Below the pieces are notes generated by a model, which was given only the letters and a program-made list of their open reading frames with translations, made no database searches and had not been told where the DNA came from. From positions 1 to 6,572 of the forward strand of contig CAJUAS010000061.1 in NCBI GenBank assembly GCA_910584395.1: DNA of 6,572 nt, read 5' to 3'. The position numbers were made by a program, and so were the translations under genes. The number at the start of each line of letters is the position of its first letter. The stretch's first letter is position 1. This DNA is from an uncultured Oscillospiraceae bacterium. Its GTDB lineage: Bacteria; Bacillota; Clostridia; Oscillospirales; Oscillospiraceae. Below are positions 1 to 5,096 of this stretch, in pieces.

Positions 1-815
1 CCCACCAGCCGGTTCTCCACGAGGTCCAGCAGGCCGATGCCGTTGGCTCCGCCCAGCTCATTCAGCTTACGGATGATGTCGGAGGGCTTCAGTTTCTCCC
101 CGTTGATGGCCACGGGCCGCCCCTGCTCAAAGTCCAGGGTCACCGTGGTGGGGGCGTCGGGGGCCTGCATGGGGGACACACCCAGCTCCAGGAACCCGGG
201 CTGGTCATACTTGGGCTCGTTGGCGGGATCCTCCAGATCCAGCCCCTCGTGGCTCAGATGCCACAGGTTCTTGTCTTTGGAGTAGCTGGTCTCCCGGGAG
301 ATGCGCAGAGGGACATTGTGGGCTTCGGCGTAGTCGATCTCCTCCTCCCGGCTGCGGATAGTCCACTCCCGCCAGGGGGCGATGATCTTCATATCCGGGG
401 CAAAGCGGCGGATGGCCAGCTCAAAGCGCACCTGATCGTTGCCCTTGCCGGTGCAGCCGTGGCAGATGGCGTCCGCCCCCTCCTTGAGGGCGATCTCCAC
501 CAGCCGCTTGGCGATCACCGGGCGGGCGAAGGCCGTGCCCAGAAGATAGTCCTCATACTTCGCCCCCATCATCATGGAGGGAATGATAACCTCGTCCACC
601 ATCACGTCGGTGAGATCCTCCACATAGAGCTTGGACGCCCCCGTCTTGATGGCCTTCTCCTCCAAACCGTCCAGCTCCGTGCCCTGCCCCACGTCGCCGG
701 AGACTGCGATGATCTCCGGGTCGTTGTAGTTTTCCTTGAGCCACGGAATGATAATGGAGGTGTCCAAACCTCCCGAATAAGCCAGAACGACCTTCTTGAT
801 CTCCTTGTTTGCCAT
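1..815 (-). CDS. argG: Argininosuccinate synthase, partial (C-terminus beyond left edge)
   Basis: The enzyme joins citrulline and aspartate using ATP to give argininosuccinate, the penultimate step of arginine synthesis, in the cytoplasm. The first 271 residues are visible. The N-terminus (MANKEIKKVVLAYSGGLDTS) carries the PP-loop ATP-binding motif SGGLDTS at residues 14-20. Further family landmarks are SGDVGQGTEL, LGTAFARPVIAK, HGCTGKGNDQVRFE, APWREW and the NLWHLSHEG stretch typical of clostridial ArgG. Family members are about 400 residues long, so roughly two thirds is present; the frame is open to the edge at GLLDLVENRLV. The start at 815 is supported by GGGAGG about 8 nt upstream on the minus strand. 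The usual partner argH would be expected downstream, outside the window. The gene lies 200 bp from nrdR, on the same strand, with its own promoter-like and operator-like sequences between. Identification is secure; control by ArgR is inferred. Confidence 0.97.
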   Translation of the reverse strand, partial: MANKEIKKVVLAYSGGLDTSIIIPWLKENYNDPEIIAVSGDVGQGTELDGLEEKAIKTGASKLYVEDLTDVMVDEVIIPSMMMGAKYEDYLLGTAFARPVIAKRLVEIALKEGADAICHGCTGKGNDQVRFELAIRRFAPDMKIIAPWREWTIRSREEEIDYAEAHNVPLRISRETSYSKDKNLWHLSHEGLDLEDPANEPKYDQPGFLELGVSPMQAPDAPTTVTLDFEQGRPVAINGEKLKPSDIIRKLNELGGANGIGLLDLVENRLV

Positions 816-848
816 GTGAAAGACCTCCCATTTTGTGAAGTTGCCATC

Positions 849-877
849 AGTCTACCACCGCAGACAATAAAATGCAA
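849..877 (-). promoter_or_regulatory. Candidate sigma-A promoter of argG
   Basis: On the minus strand a TTGCAT -35 (872-877) and a TAGACT -10 (849-854) are separated by exactly 17 nt. This would start transcription near position 842 and leave a leader of roughly 27 nt containing the GGGAGG ribosome binding site. The -35 lies inside the left arm of the inverted repeat at 866-914, so anything binding that repeat could block it. Other weak hexamer pairs exist upstream, so the assignment is moderate. Confidence 0.45.
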
Positions 878-914
878 GGGCAAAGTTGCATAAACATTCC
901 CCTTGCATTTCATT
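866..914. repeat. Inverted repeat upstream of argG
   Basis: Arms at 866-880 and 900-914 pair at 14 of 15 positions, with a perfect 11-bp core (AAATGCAAGGG / CCCTTGCATTT, 870-880 and 900-910) around a 19-nt loop. The loop contains a third TGCAT (TTGCATAAACATTC), so TGCA elements recur three times in the region. It overlaps the predicted -35 of argG. No T run follows the right-hand arm on the minus strand as a normal terminator would need. A protein-binding operator is more likely than a terminator; an RNA leader hairpin is possible if transcription starts further upstream. Confidence 0.6.
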
Positions 915-925
915 TTAGCGGTGAT

Positions 926-982
926 ATTCACCAACAAATTGTATATTATTCATCTCTGAGTGCATATTCATTCGTTTATTCA
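926..982. promoter_or_regulatory. Cluster of ATTCA/TGAAT half-sites, candidate ArgR operator
   Basis: Four copies of ATTCA (TGAAT on the minus strand) lie at 926-930, 948-952, 966-970 and 978-982, in an AT-rich island within a GC-rich window. ArgR/AhrC binds ARG boxes built from TGAAT/ATTCA half-sites. Two partial boxes, TGCAT-N4-ATTC, are seen at 961-973 and at 887-898. None is a full symmetric ARG box, so assignment to ArgR rests on the half-sites, the clustering, and the position upstream of an arginine biosynthesis gene. Confidence 0.4.
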
Positions 983-1015
983 CGGCCTGTCCCGCCGTAT
1001 CCGGGAAGCCGCGCC

Positions 1016-1471
1016 TTACTTTTCTTTGAAAAGCTTGTTCAGCTCCTTGCGGAAGGAGTTGATGTCCTTGAACTGGCGGTAGACCGACGCGAAGCGGACA
1101 TAGGCCACCTCGTCCACGGTTTTCAGCTTCTCCATGACCATGTTGCCGATGTCGCTGGACTTGACCTCCTTGGCCATGTCGTTTTGGAGGGTCAGCTCGA
1201 TCTCGTCGGCGATGCCCTCCAGCGTGCTCAGGGGCACGCTGCGCTTTTCGCAGGATTTCAGCATACTGCCGATGAGCTTGCTGCGGTCAAAGGACTGGCG
1301 CGAGCCGTCCTTTTTGATGACCACGATGGGCACTCGCTCAATGGTCTCGTAGGTGGTAAACCGCTTGCGGCACACCAGACACTCCCGCCGCCGGCGGATG
1401 CTGTCCCCCTCGTCGGTGGGGCGGGAATCCACCACCTTGCTCTCCGGATTGCCGCAGAATGGACACTTCAT
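1016..1471 (-). CDS. nrdR: Transcriptional repressor NrdR
   Basis: NrdR is a nucleotide-sensing repressor of ribonucleotide reductase operons. It binds NrdR boxes when its ATP-cone is loaded with dATP/ATP. At 151 residues it is the normal family length. Residues 1-38 form the zinc ribbon, with Cys3-x2-Cys6 and Cys31-x2-Cys34 as metal ligands and the basic SIRRRRECLVCRKRFTTYE segment used in DNA contact. Residues about 49-139 are the ATP-cone, with VIKKDGSRQSFDRSKL at the nucleotide-binding entry and the family hallmark YVRFASVYRQF at 124-134. The start is set by AAGGAG about 9 nt upstream on the minus strand. No nrd genes are visible, so its targets lie elsewhere. It is transcribed divergently from the small ORF at 1630 and sits upstream of argG on the same strand; that neighbour has no obvious functional link. 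Confidence 0.97.
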   Translation of the reverse strand: MKCPFCGNPESKVVDSRPTDEGDSIRRRRECLVCRKRFTTYETIERVPIVVIKKDGSRQSFDRSKLIGSMLKSCEKRSVPLSTLEGIADEIELTLQNDMAKEVKSSDIGNMVMEKLKTVDEVAYVRFASVYRQFKDINSFRKELNKLFKEK

Positions 1472-1519
1472 ATGTCGTCACTCCTTATTCCAACAGGAAT
1501 TATGTAAATCAACAGGAGA

Positions 1520-1549
1520 AGTATACCATATCTTGTGGCAAAATGGCAA
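1520..1549 (-). promoter_or_regulatory. Candidate sigma-A promoter of nrdR
   Basis: On the minus strand the sequence reads TTGCCA (-35, 1544-1549), 18 nt, then TATACT (-10, 1520-1525). The -10 is preceded by TGG, giving an extended TGnTATACT form that would tolerate the slightly long spacer. The predicted start is near 1513, leaving a leader of about 40 nt. No sequence resembling a full NrdR box was seen here. Confidence 0.6.
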
Positions 1550-1575
1550 CCCTTTTTGTGGAAATTTTTTCACAT

Positions 1576-1605
1576 GGGATAAAACAGCGGCGGTGTGTGA
1601 TACTA
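1576..1605 (+). promoter_or_regulatory. Possible promoter of the small ORF, perhaps sporulation-type
   Basis: GATACTA at 1599-1605, preceded by TGT, is the only good -10-like element ahead of the small ORF. There is no sigma-A -35 at the right distance. GGGATA at 1576-1581, 17 nt upstream, is a partial match to a forespore sigma-G type -35 (TGMATA), and GATACTA resembles that factor's CATACTA -10. The match is imperfect at both ends. An extended -10 sigma-A promoter is an equally good reading. Confidence 0.25.
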
Positions 1606-1629
1606 AACGCGTGGAAAGAGGTGAGAGAC

Positions 1630-1764
1630 ATGAAGGATCAGAACAAGAACCCGCAGAACAAGAAGCAGCAGGGCTGCCCCACCGACCAGAAGAACCAGCC
1701 CAATCCCGAGAACAAGAAGAAGGACGCTCCCGAGAGCCACAAGACTCCCGAGAACAAGTTCTAA
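1630..1764 (+). CDS. Small Lys/Asn/Gln/Pro-rich hypothetical protein (44 aa)
   Basis: I do not recognise this protein as a named family. It starts MKDQNKNPQNKKQQGCPTDQ and is strongly hydrophilic and basic, with no predicted membrane segment or signal peptide, one Cys (residue 16), one Phe at the very end and no Trp, Tyr, Leu, Ile, Val or Arg. It contains a loose repeat x-P-[QE]-N-K-[KF] three times (residues 7-12, 25-30, 39-44), so it is probably intrinsically disordered. The composition recalls small spore or DNA-associated proteins of spore formers, but no specific SASP motif is seen. Translation is supported by AGAGGTGA about 6 nt before the ATG; this start is preferred over the upstream in-frame ATG at 1459, which would read across the nrdR promoter. 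A strong terminator begins 25 nt after the stop. It is probably a single-gene unit divergent from nrdR. Confidence 0.7.
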   Translation: MKDQNKNPQNKKQQGCPTDQKNQPNPENKKKDAPESHKTPENKF

Positions 1765-1789
1765 GAGAGAAGCCCTTTTTACAAAATAC

Positions 1790-1813
1790 GGCCTCCGGCA
1801 AACGCCGGAGGCC
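1790..1813. terminator. Bidirectional rho-independent terminator
   Basis: A perfect 10-bp GC-rich stem (GGCCTCCGGC, 1790-1799, with GCCGGAGGCC, 1804-1813) encloses a four-base AAAC loop. On the plus strand it is followed by ATTTTCTTGCTTT; on the minus strand by GTATTTTGT. It sits between the convergent ends of the small ORF (stop at 1764) and the membrane-protein gene (stop at 1825), so it can serve both. Confidence 0.9.
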
Positions 1814-1824
1814 ATTTTCTTGCT

Positions 1825-3438
1825 TTAATGGTGGCTGTCGGAGTGGTGGCTTTCCTCCACATGGTGGGTCGGCTCCGGGTGGTGGGTGGCCTGCTGGACA
1901 TCCCACACAAGGGTCATGTAGCTCCCCCACGGCATGGTCTTGCAGGCGATCTCCTCCCCGTCGCACACGCAGCGCACCGTCACGTCTCCGATGTCCTGTC
2001 CGGACACCGAGCTGTACGCAAAGTCACCGTATACCTTCTTGCTGCTCTTGCACTCCCCCGCCTCCCGGCAGTAGGTCTGGATGCAGACCGGGCCGTCCAG
2101 CCCCAGCAGCTCTTGGTCCTCCTCAGAAAGCTCCAAATAGAACTCCAGCTTCTTCCCTGCGGCGGCCTCGTTGGCCTGATAGGTCAGCTCATAGCTGACG
2201 CCCTCTTTGGTCGTGCCTGAACCCCGATCCTCCCACAGAGACGACCCCAGATCAGTGATCTCCACCTGCGGCTTGGACACTGCCGTCACGGCCCGCTTGC
2301 CGTCCCGCAGGCGGCGGAACACCGCGCCGTCGGTGATGTGCGGCCAGTCGTCGTCCCCGTAATGCTCCGGCTCGGAGGATTCCGCCGCCACGAACCGCAG
2401 GGTCTCCTCGTCCAAAATGTCAAAGACGTAGGTGTGCTGCGGGCAGCGCACCGTCACCCGTCCGTCGGTGATCTCATAATCCCCTTGGCAGATGTGGGAG
2501 GAGCAATAGGCCACAAAGACGCCAAAGCTCCCGTCCTCGTTGAAGGTCACCGACGGCACGCCCGCCCACGTCTTTTCCCCGTCCGTCTCCATCACATACC
2601 AGCCGCTGAGCTTGACCGACAAGATCTCCCGCTCCTCCACAAAGAGGCCGTTTTGGGTGATATAGTCCACCATCTTGGTCACCACTTCCTTGGCGTTGCG
2701 CTCACCGTCGGCAGTGACGGAATACAACACGCCGTAGGTCTTTCCGCCGCTCTCCACGTGGAAGGCGGCGGCGGCGCGGTAGTTGTCCTCAACACAGGCC
2801 GCGGTCACCTGATGGCCGTGGAACGTACAGGACTCCAGCTCCTTCCACTCCCCTTCGTCCAGATAGCTGTGCCCCTCGTAAATTTCCAACCACACGGTGT
2901 TGACGGGGACAAAGCTGGTGGCGGGCGGCACTTCTCCCTCTCTGGGCGAAATGTAGACCCCCTTCATCAAAAAGCGGCAGCTGTCGTCGCCCTGCCCCGC
3001 CATATCTACGTTGTAATACTCCATGTCAAACTTGCGAAGCCCCACGGTCTCCAAAAAGCCCGCAAAGTCGTCGGGCGCACTGCCGAAAATGGCGGCGGCG
3101 TCCTCTTGCTCCATGGCGATCAGCTTCATGCCCCCGACAATGCCATGGTCGGTAAAGGGTACGCTGTCCACCGCATGGAAAAACAGCTCCTCGGCGGGTT
3201 CGCCGGTCACGTTCGGCCCTGCGGCCCGCTGCTGCTGCGCGCCCTGCAAAATGGGCAGGGCAAACAGCCCCATCATCAGGCAGAAGCACGCCGCCATCCC
3301 CACATATTTCAGCCACTGGGGTACGCGGCTTTCCTCCCGGCGAGGCCGTTCGGGCCGCTGGGTTTCCAGCTTCAGCAGCGTTTCCATTCCTGCGTCAGAA
3401 ACCTTCTGGCGGTTCATGTACCGCTCATAATCCTTCAT
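1825..3438 (-). CDS. Membrane-anchored putative anti-sigma factor / sensor with His-rich tail
   Basis: This is a 537-residue single-pass membrane protein. Residues 1-42 are charged and would face the cytosol. Residues about 43-66 (LKYVGMAACFCLMMGLFALP) are the only membrane segment. Residues 67-537 should lie outside. The placement 14 nt after an ECF sigma gene is the usual arrangement for an anti-sigma factor, but no zinc-finger anti-sigma motif (HxxxCxxC) is present, so the role is inferred from context. The ectodomain has twelve cysteines (154, 204, 215, 312, 317, 332, 452, 457, 463, 490, 492, 499). Its middle part, about 274-380, has the W-x-G...F..DG...G.Y.I pattern of a small beta-barrel/META-like fold; residues 385-513 look all-beta. 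The last 19 residues are HHPEPTHHVEESHHSDSHH. GGGAGG about 5 nt upstream supports the ATG at 3438 over an in-frame GTG at 3456 that overlaps the sigma stop. I do not recognise a named family for the whole protein. Confidence 0.8.
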   Translation of the reverse strand: MKDYERYMNRQKVSDAGMETLLKLETQRPERPRREESRVPQWLKYVGMAACFCLMMGLFALPILQGAQQQRAAGPNVTGEPAEELFFHAVDSVPFTDHGIVGGMKLIAMEQEDAAAIFGSAPDDFAGFLETVGLRKFDMEYYNVDMAGQGDDSCRFLMKGVYISPREGEVPPATSFVPVNTVWLEIYEGHSYLDEGEWKELESCTFHGHQVTAACVEDNYRAAAAFHVESGGKTYGVLYSVTADGERNAKEVVTKMVDYITQNGLFVEEREILSVKLSGWYVMETDGEKTWAGVPSVTFNEDGSFGVFVAYCSSHICQGDYEITDGRVTVRCPQHTYVFDILDEETLRFVAAESSEPEHYGDDDWPHITDGAVFRRLRDGKRAVTAVSKPQVEITDLGSSLWEDRGSGTTKEGVSYELTYQANEAAAGKKLEFYLELSEEDQELLGLDGPVCIQTYCREAGECKSSKKVYGDFAYSSVSGQDIGDVTVRCVCDGEEIACKTMPWGSYMTLVWDVQQATHHPEPTHHVEESHHSDSHH

Positions 3439-3452
3439 GGTTTGCCCTCCCT

Positions 3453-3896
3453 TCACACGGTGTCTTCCAATAAGGTGCGCAGCTTTCCTCTGGCCCGGGA
3501 CATACGGGAACGGACCGTCCCCTCCTTCTCCCCGGTCAGCTTGGCGATCTCGGCGGTGGAGTACCCCTCATAATAAAAGAGGTGGATCACCGCCCGGTCT
3601 TTGGGCGGGAGCTGCCAAAGTTCCTCCAGCTCCACACGCTCCCCACCGCTGCACGCCAAGTCCTCCGGCAGGGGGACGACCTGCCGCCACTTGAGCCGCA
3701 GCCGGCTTTTGCAGCCGTTGACCAGCACCCGCATCAGCCAGCCGCCGGGGTTGGCCACGTCCTTGGGCGCTTTCTCCAGATACTTCAAAAATGTGTCCTG
3801 AACCGCGTCCTCCGCCTCGGCGTGATCGCCTAAAATGGCCAGAGCCGTGCGGAACAGGCCGTTCGCGTGGGTGCGGACAAACAGTTCCCAGTCCAT
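3453..3896 (-). CDS. ECF-type RNA polymerase sigma factor
   Basis: This 147-residue protein has the two-domain architecture of extracytoplasmic-function sigma factors. Region 2 spans about residues 9-74, with the ALAILGDHAEAEDAVQDTFL core-binding segment and the -10-recognition helix around WLMRVLVNGCKSRLRLKWR (53-71). Region 4 spans about 88-143, with LPPKDRAVIHLFYYEGYSTA leading into the helix-turn-helix that reads the -35 element (about 113-140). It is somewhat shorter than the typical 160-200 residues but both domains look complete. The ATG at 3896 is chosen because AGGAGG sits 8 nt upstream; an in-frame GTG at 3905 overlaps that ribosome binding site. Its activity is probably held by the downstream membrane protein, whose start lies 14 nt after this stop. 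It lies 68 bp downstream of birA on the same strand. The regulon cannot be predicted from the window. Confidence 0.95.
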   Translation of the reverse strand: MDWELFVRTHANGLFRTALAILGDHAEAEDAVQDTFLKYLEKAPKDVANPGGWLMRVLVNGCKSRLRLKWRQVVPLPEDLACSGGERVELEELWQLPPKDRAVIHLFYYEGYSTAEIAKLTGEKEGTVRSRMSRARGKLRTLLEDTV

Positions 3897-3964
3897 CTCT
3901 TTCACCTCCTGACACTACCATGACGTGCCAGCGCCGCCAAATGCTGCACCTTTGGGCAAAAATT

Positions 3965-4957
3965 TTACTGATACCCCAGCAAACCGCGCACCGAGACCTC
4001 GCCGCTGGACACCGTCTCCAACATTCCGTCCTGACGGCGCACCACCAGCTTGAACTCCCCGGTGACCTGCTCCGCCTTCCCCCGGTATTCCCAGTCGTTA
4101 CGGATGAGCCTGACCTCCCGGCCCAAGGTCACGCAGCGTCTCCGGTACTCCTCCAAATATTCCTCCCAGCCCTCCGGGAAGGCGGCGTTCATGTGATCCA
4201 GCTGGGCGATGAGCGCCTGCGCCAGCTCCCGCCGGGTGACCTTTGCCCCCAAAAGATTCAGGGATGTGGCGATCTCGCTCAATTCCGGGCCGAAATCCTC
4301 AGCGGTTTGGGATACATTCGTGCCCATCCCCACCACCACGTAGTTCAGCGCACCCGTCTCCCCCTCCACGCCCATTTCGGTGAGGATGCCGCAGAGTTTT
4401 TTGCCGTCCACCAGCACGTCGTTGGGCCACTTGATCTGGGGTCTGACATCGCACACCGCCTCGACGGCCCGGCACACCGCCACCGCCGTCCACGCCGTGA
4501 GCTGGCTGATCTGCTCCAAAGGCACGTCGGGCTTCAACAGCACCGAGAGGTACAACCCCTTGCCGGAGAGGGACTGAAAGCCCCGCCCCCGGCGGCCTTT
4601 TCCGGCGGTCTGGGCCTCAGCGGTAACCACCAGTCCCGCCTGCGCCCCTGCCAGCGCGCGGCGCTTGATCTCGTCGTTGGTGGAGTCCACCTCCTCCAGA
4701 CACGCCACCTCCCGGCCCACCACGCCCACTGCGTGGCGCAGGTCGGCGGCGTTCAGGCGGTCGGGGGAGGCCATCAGGCGGTAGCCCACCGCGCTCTGGG
4801 CCTCGATCTCATAGCCCTCCTTCCGCAGGCTCTCCACCGCCTTCCACACCGCCGCGCGGCTTACCCCCAGCGTCCGGCACAGCTCCGCCCCGGACACAGA
4901 CTTCTTCCCCGCCCCGCCGGCGTTTTGCAAAGCGTTCAAAACCTCGTCCTTCAGCAT
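3965..4957 (-). CDS. birA: Bifunctional biotin--protein ligase / biotin operon repressor BirA
   Basis: BirA makes biotinyl-AMP from biotin and ATP and transfers biotin to the acceptor lysine of biotin carboxyl carrier proteins. With biotinyl-AMP bound and no acceptor available it dimerises and represses biotin genes. The 330-residue length fits the repressor-containing class. Residues about 1-65 form a winged helix with SGAELCRTLGVSRAAVWKAV as helix-turn-helix (22-41), so this copy should bind DNA. The ligase core shows DSTNDE (91-96), the biotinyl-AMP loop GKGRRGRGF (119-127; a GRGRxGR variant with Lys as second residue), KWPNDVLVDGKKLCGILTE (176-194, with the catalytic Lys in the conserved KKLCGIL) and VVVGMGTNV (207-215). 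The end, about 277-330, is the SH3-like C-terminal domain. AAGGAG about 8-9 nt upstream fixes the start. It is divergent from bioY, with two matching operators between them. Confidence 0.97.
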   Translation of the reverse strand: MLKDEVLNALQNAGGAGKKSVSGAELCRTLGVSRAAVWKAVESLRKEGYEIEAQSAVGYRLMASPDRLNAADLRHAVGVVGREVACLEEVDSTNDEIKRRALAGAQAGLVVTAEAQTAGKGRRGRGFQSLSGKGLYLSVLLKPDVPLEQISQLTAWTAVAVCRAVEAVCDVRPQIKWPNDVLVDGKKLCGILTEMGVEGETGALNYVVVGMGTNVSQTAEDFGPELSEIATSLNLLGAKVTRRELAQALIAQLDHMNAAFPEGWEEYLEEYRRRCVTLGREVRLIRNDWEYRGKAEQVTGEFKLVVRRQDGMLETVSSGEVSVRGLLGYQ

Positions 4958-4980
4958 ATCGGCTCACTCCTTTGGTGACC

Positions 4981-5009
4981 AGTTTACCCCCACGTGCAAA
5001 ACTTGTCAA
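4981..5009 (-). promoter_or_regulatory. Promoter of birA
   Basis: On the minus strand a perfect TTGACA -35 (5004-5009) and a TAAACT -10 (4981-4986) are separated by 17 nt. The predicted start is near 4974, giving a leader of about 17 nt with the AAGGAG ribosome binding site. The -35 is part of the left arm of operator 1, so repressor binding should block birA as well as bioY. Confidence 0.8.
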
Positions 5010-5035
5010 CCAAATTCAAAAAAGTGGTTTACAAG
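5002..5035. promoter_or_regulatory. BirA operator 1 (shared by birA and bioY)
   Basis: CTTGTCAACC (5002-5011), a 14-nt AT-rich spacer and GGTTTACAAG (5026-5035) form an inverted repeat matching at 9 of 10 positions. This is the known BirA-box pattern of Bacillota: TTGT-AACC and GGTT-ACAA half-sites separated by about 14-15 nt. The left half contains the reverse-strand TTGACA of birA, and the right half contains the TTTACA of bioY. The one mismatch between the arms (C versus A at the fifth position of TTGTnAACC) is what makes one hexamer TTGACA and the other TTTACA. Confidence 0.92.
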
Positions 5036-5056
5036 CGGCCTTTGTTGTGATATACT
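5028..5056 (+). promoter_or_regulatory. Promoter of bioY
   Basis: TTTACA (-35, 5028-5033), exactly 17 nt, then TATACT (-10, 5051-5056), preceded by TGA to give a partial extended -10. The predicted start is near 5063. The -35 lies in the right arm of operator 1, and the start point falls in the left arm of operator 2, so the promoter is bracketed by repressor sites. Confidence 0.8.
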
Positions 5057-5059
5057 CCG

Positions 5060-5094
5060 CTTGTCAACCAAATTATATAAGTGAGGTTTACAAG
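5060..5094. promoter_or_regulatory. BirA operator 2 (bioY leader)
   Basis: The same arms as operator 1, CTTGTCAACC (5060-5069) and GGTTTACAAG (5085-5094), are separated by 15 rather than 14 nt. The element begins at about the predicted transcription start and ends 2 nt before the bioY ATG. It therefore makes up nearly the whole untranslated leader. The only ribosome-binding-like sequence, GTGAGG (5081-5086), runs from the end of the spacer into the right arm. Confidence 0.9.
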
Positions 5095-5096
5095 TT

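Noticed and set aside
249..893. A 214-codon plus-strand open frame opposite argG
   Set aside because: It is antisense to argG, whose motifs are unambiguous, and it runs into the argG regulatory region.
816..990. T-box or other riboswitch in the argG leader
   Set aside because: No T-box sequence, no specifier-stem layout and no terminator with T run were seen; the predicted leader is too short.
983..1011. Possible terminator hairpin after nrdR (983-986 with 1008-1011, 991-994 with 1002-1005)
   Set aside because: Only two 4-bp stems with an internal loop, and no T tract on the minus strand; too weak to call.
1557..1574. CRP-like palindrome TGTGGAAATTTTTTCACA between nrdR and the small ORF
   Set aside because: One arm mismatch and the spacing is 2 nt longer than a CRP/FNR-type site; AT-rich chance match is likely.
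3439..3456. GTG start at 3456 for the membrane protein overlapping the sigma stop
   Set aside because: The GGGAGG ribosome binding site lies within those extra codons and is correctly spaced for the ATG at 3438.
2338..3573. A 411-codon open frame on the plus strand opposite the membrane protein and sigma genes
   Set aside because: It is antisense to two well-supported genes, its translation is low in recognisable domains and rich in His/Arg/Gly/Pro, and stop-free antisense frames are expected in GC-rich coding DNA. No ribosome binding site was found.
3912..3950. Possible promoters for the ECF sigma gene: TTGGCG-17-TAGTGT, or an autoregulatory ECF site ending in CGTC at 3922-3925
   Set aside because: The first would start transcription inside the ribosome binding site; the second lacks a GGAAC-like -35 at the correct distance.
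3791..4978. A 395-codon open frame on the plus strand opposite birA
   Set aside because: It is the antisense shadow of a secure birA gene; the composition is artefactual and it spans the birA promoter side.
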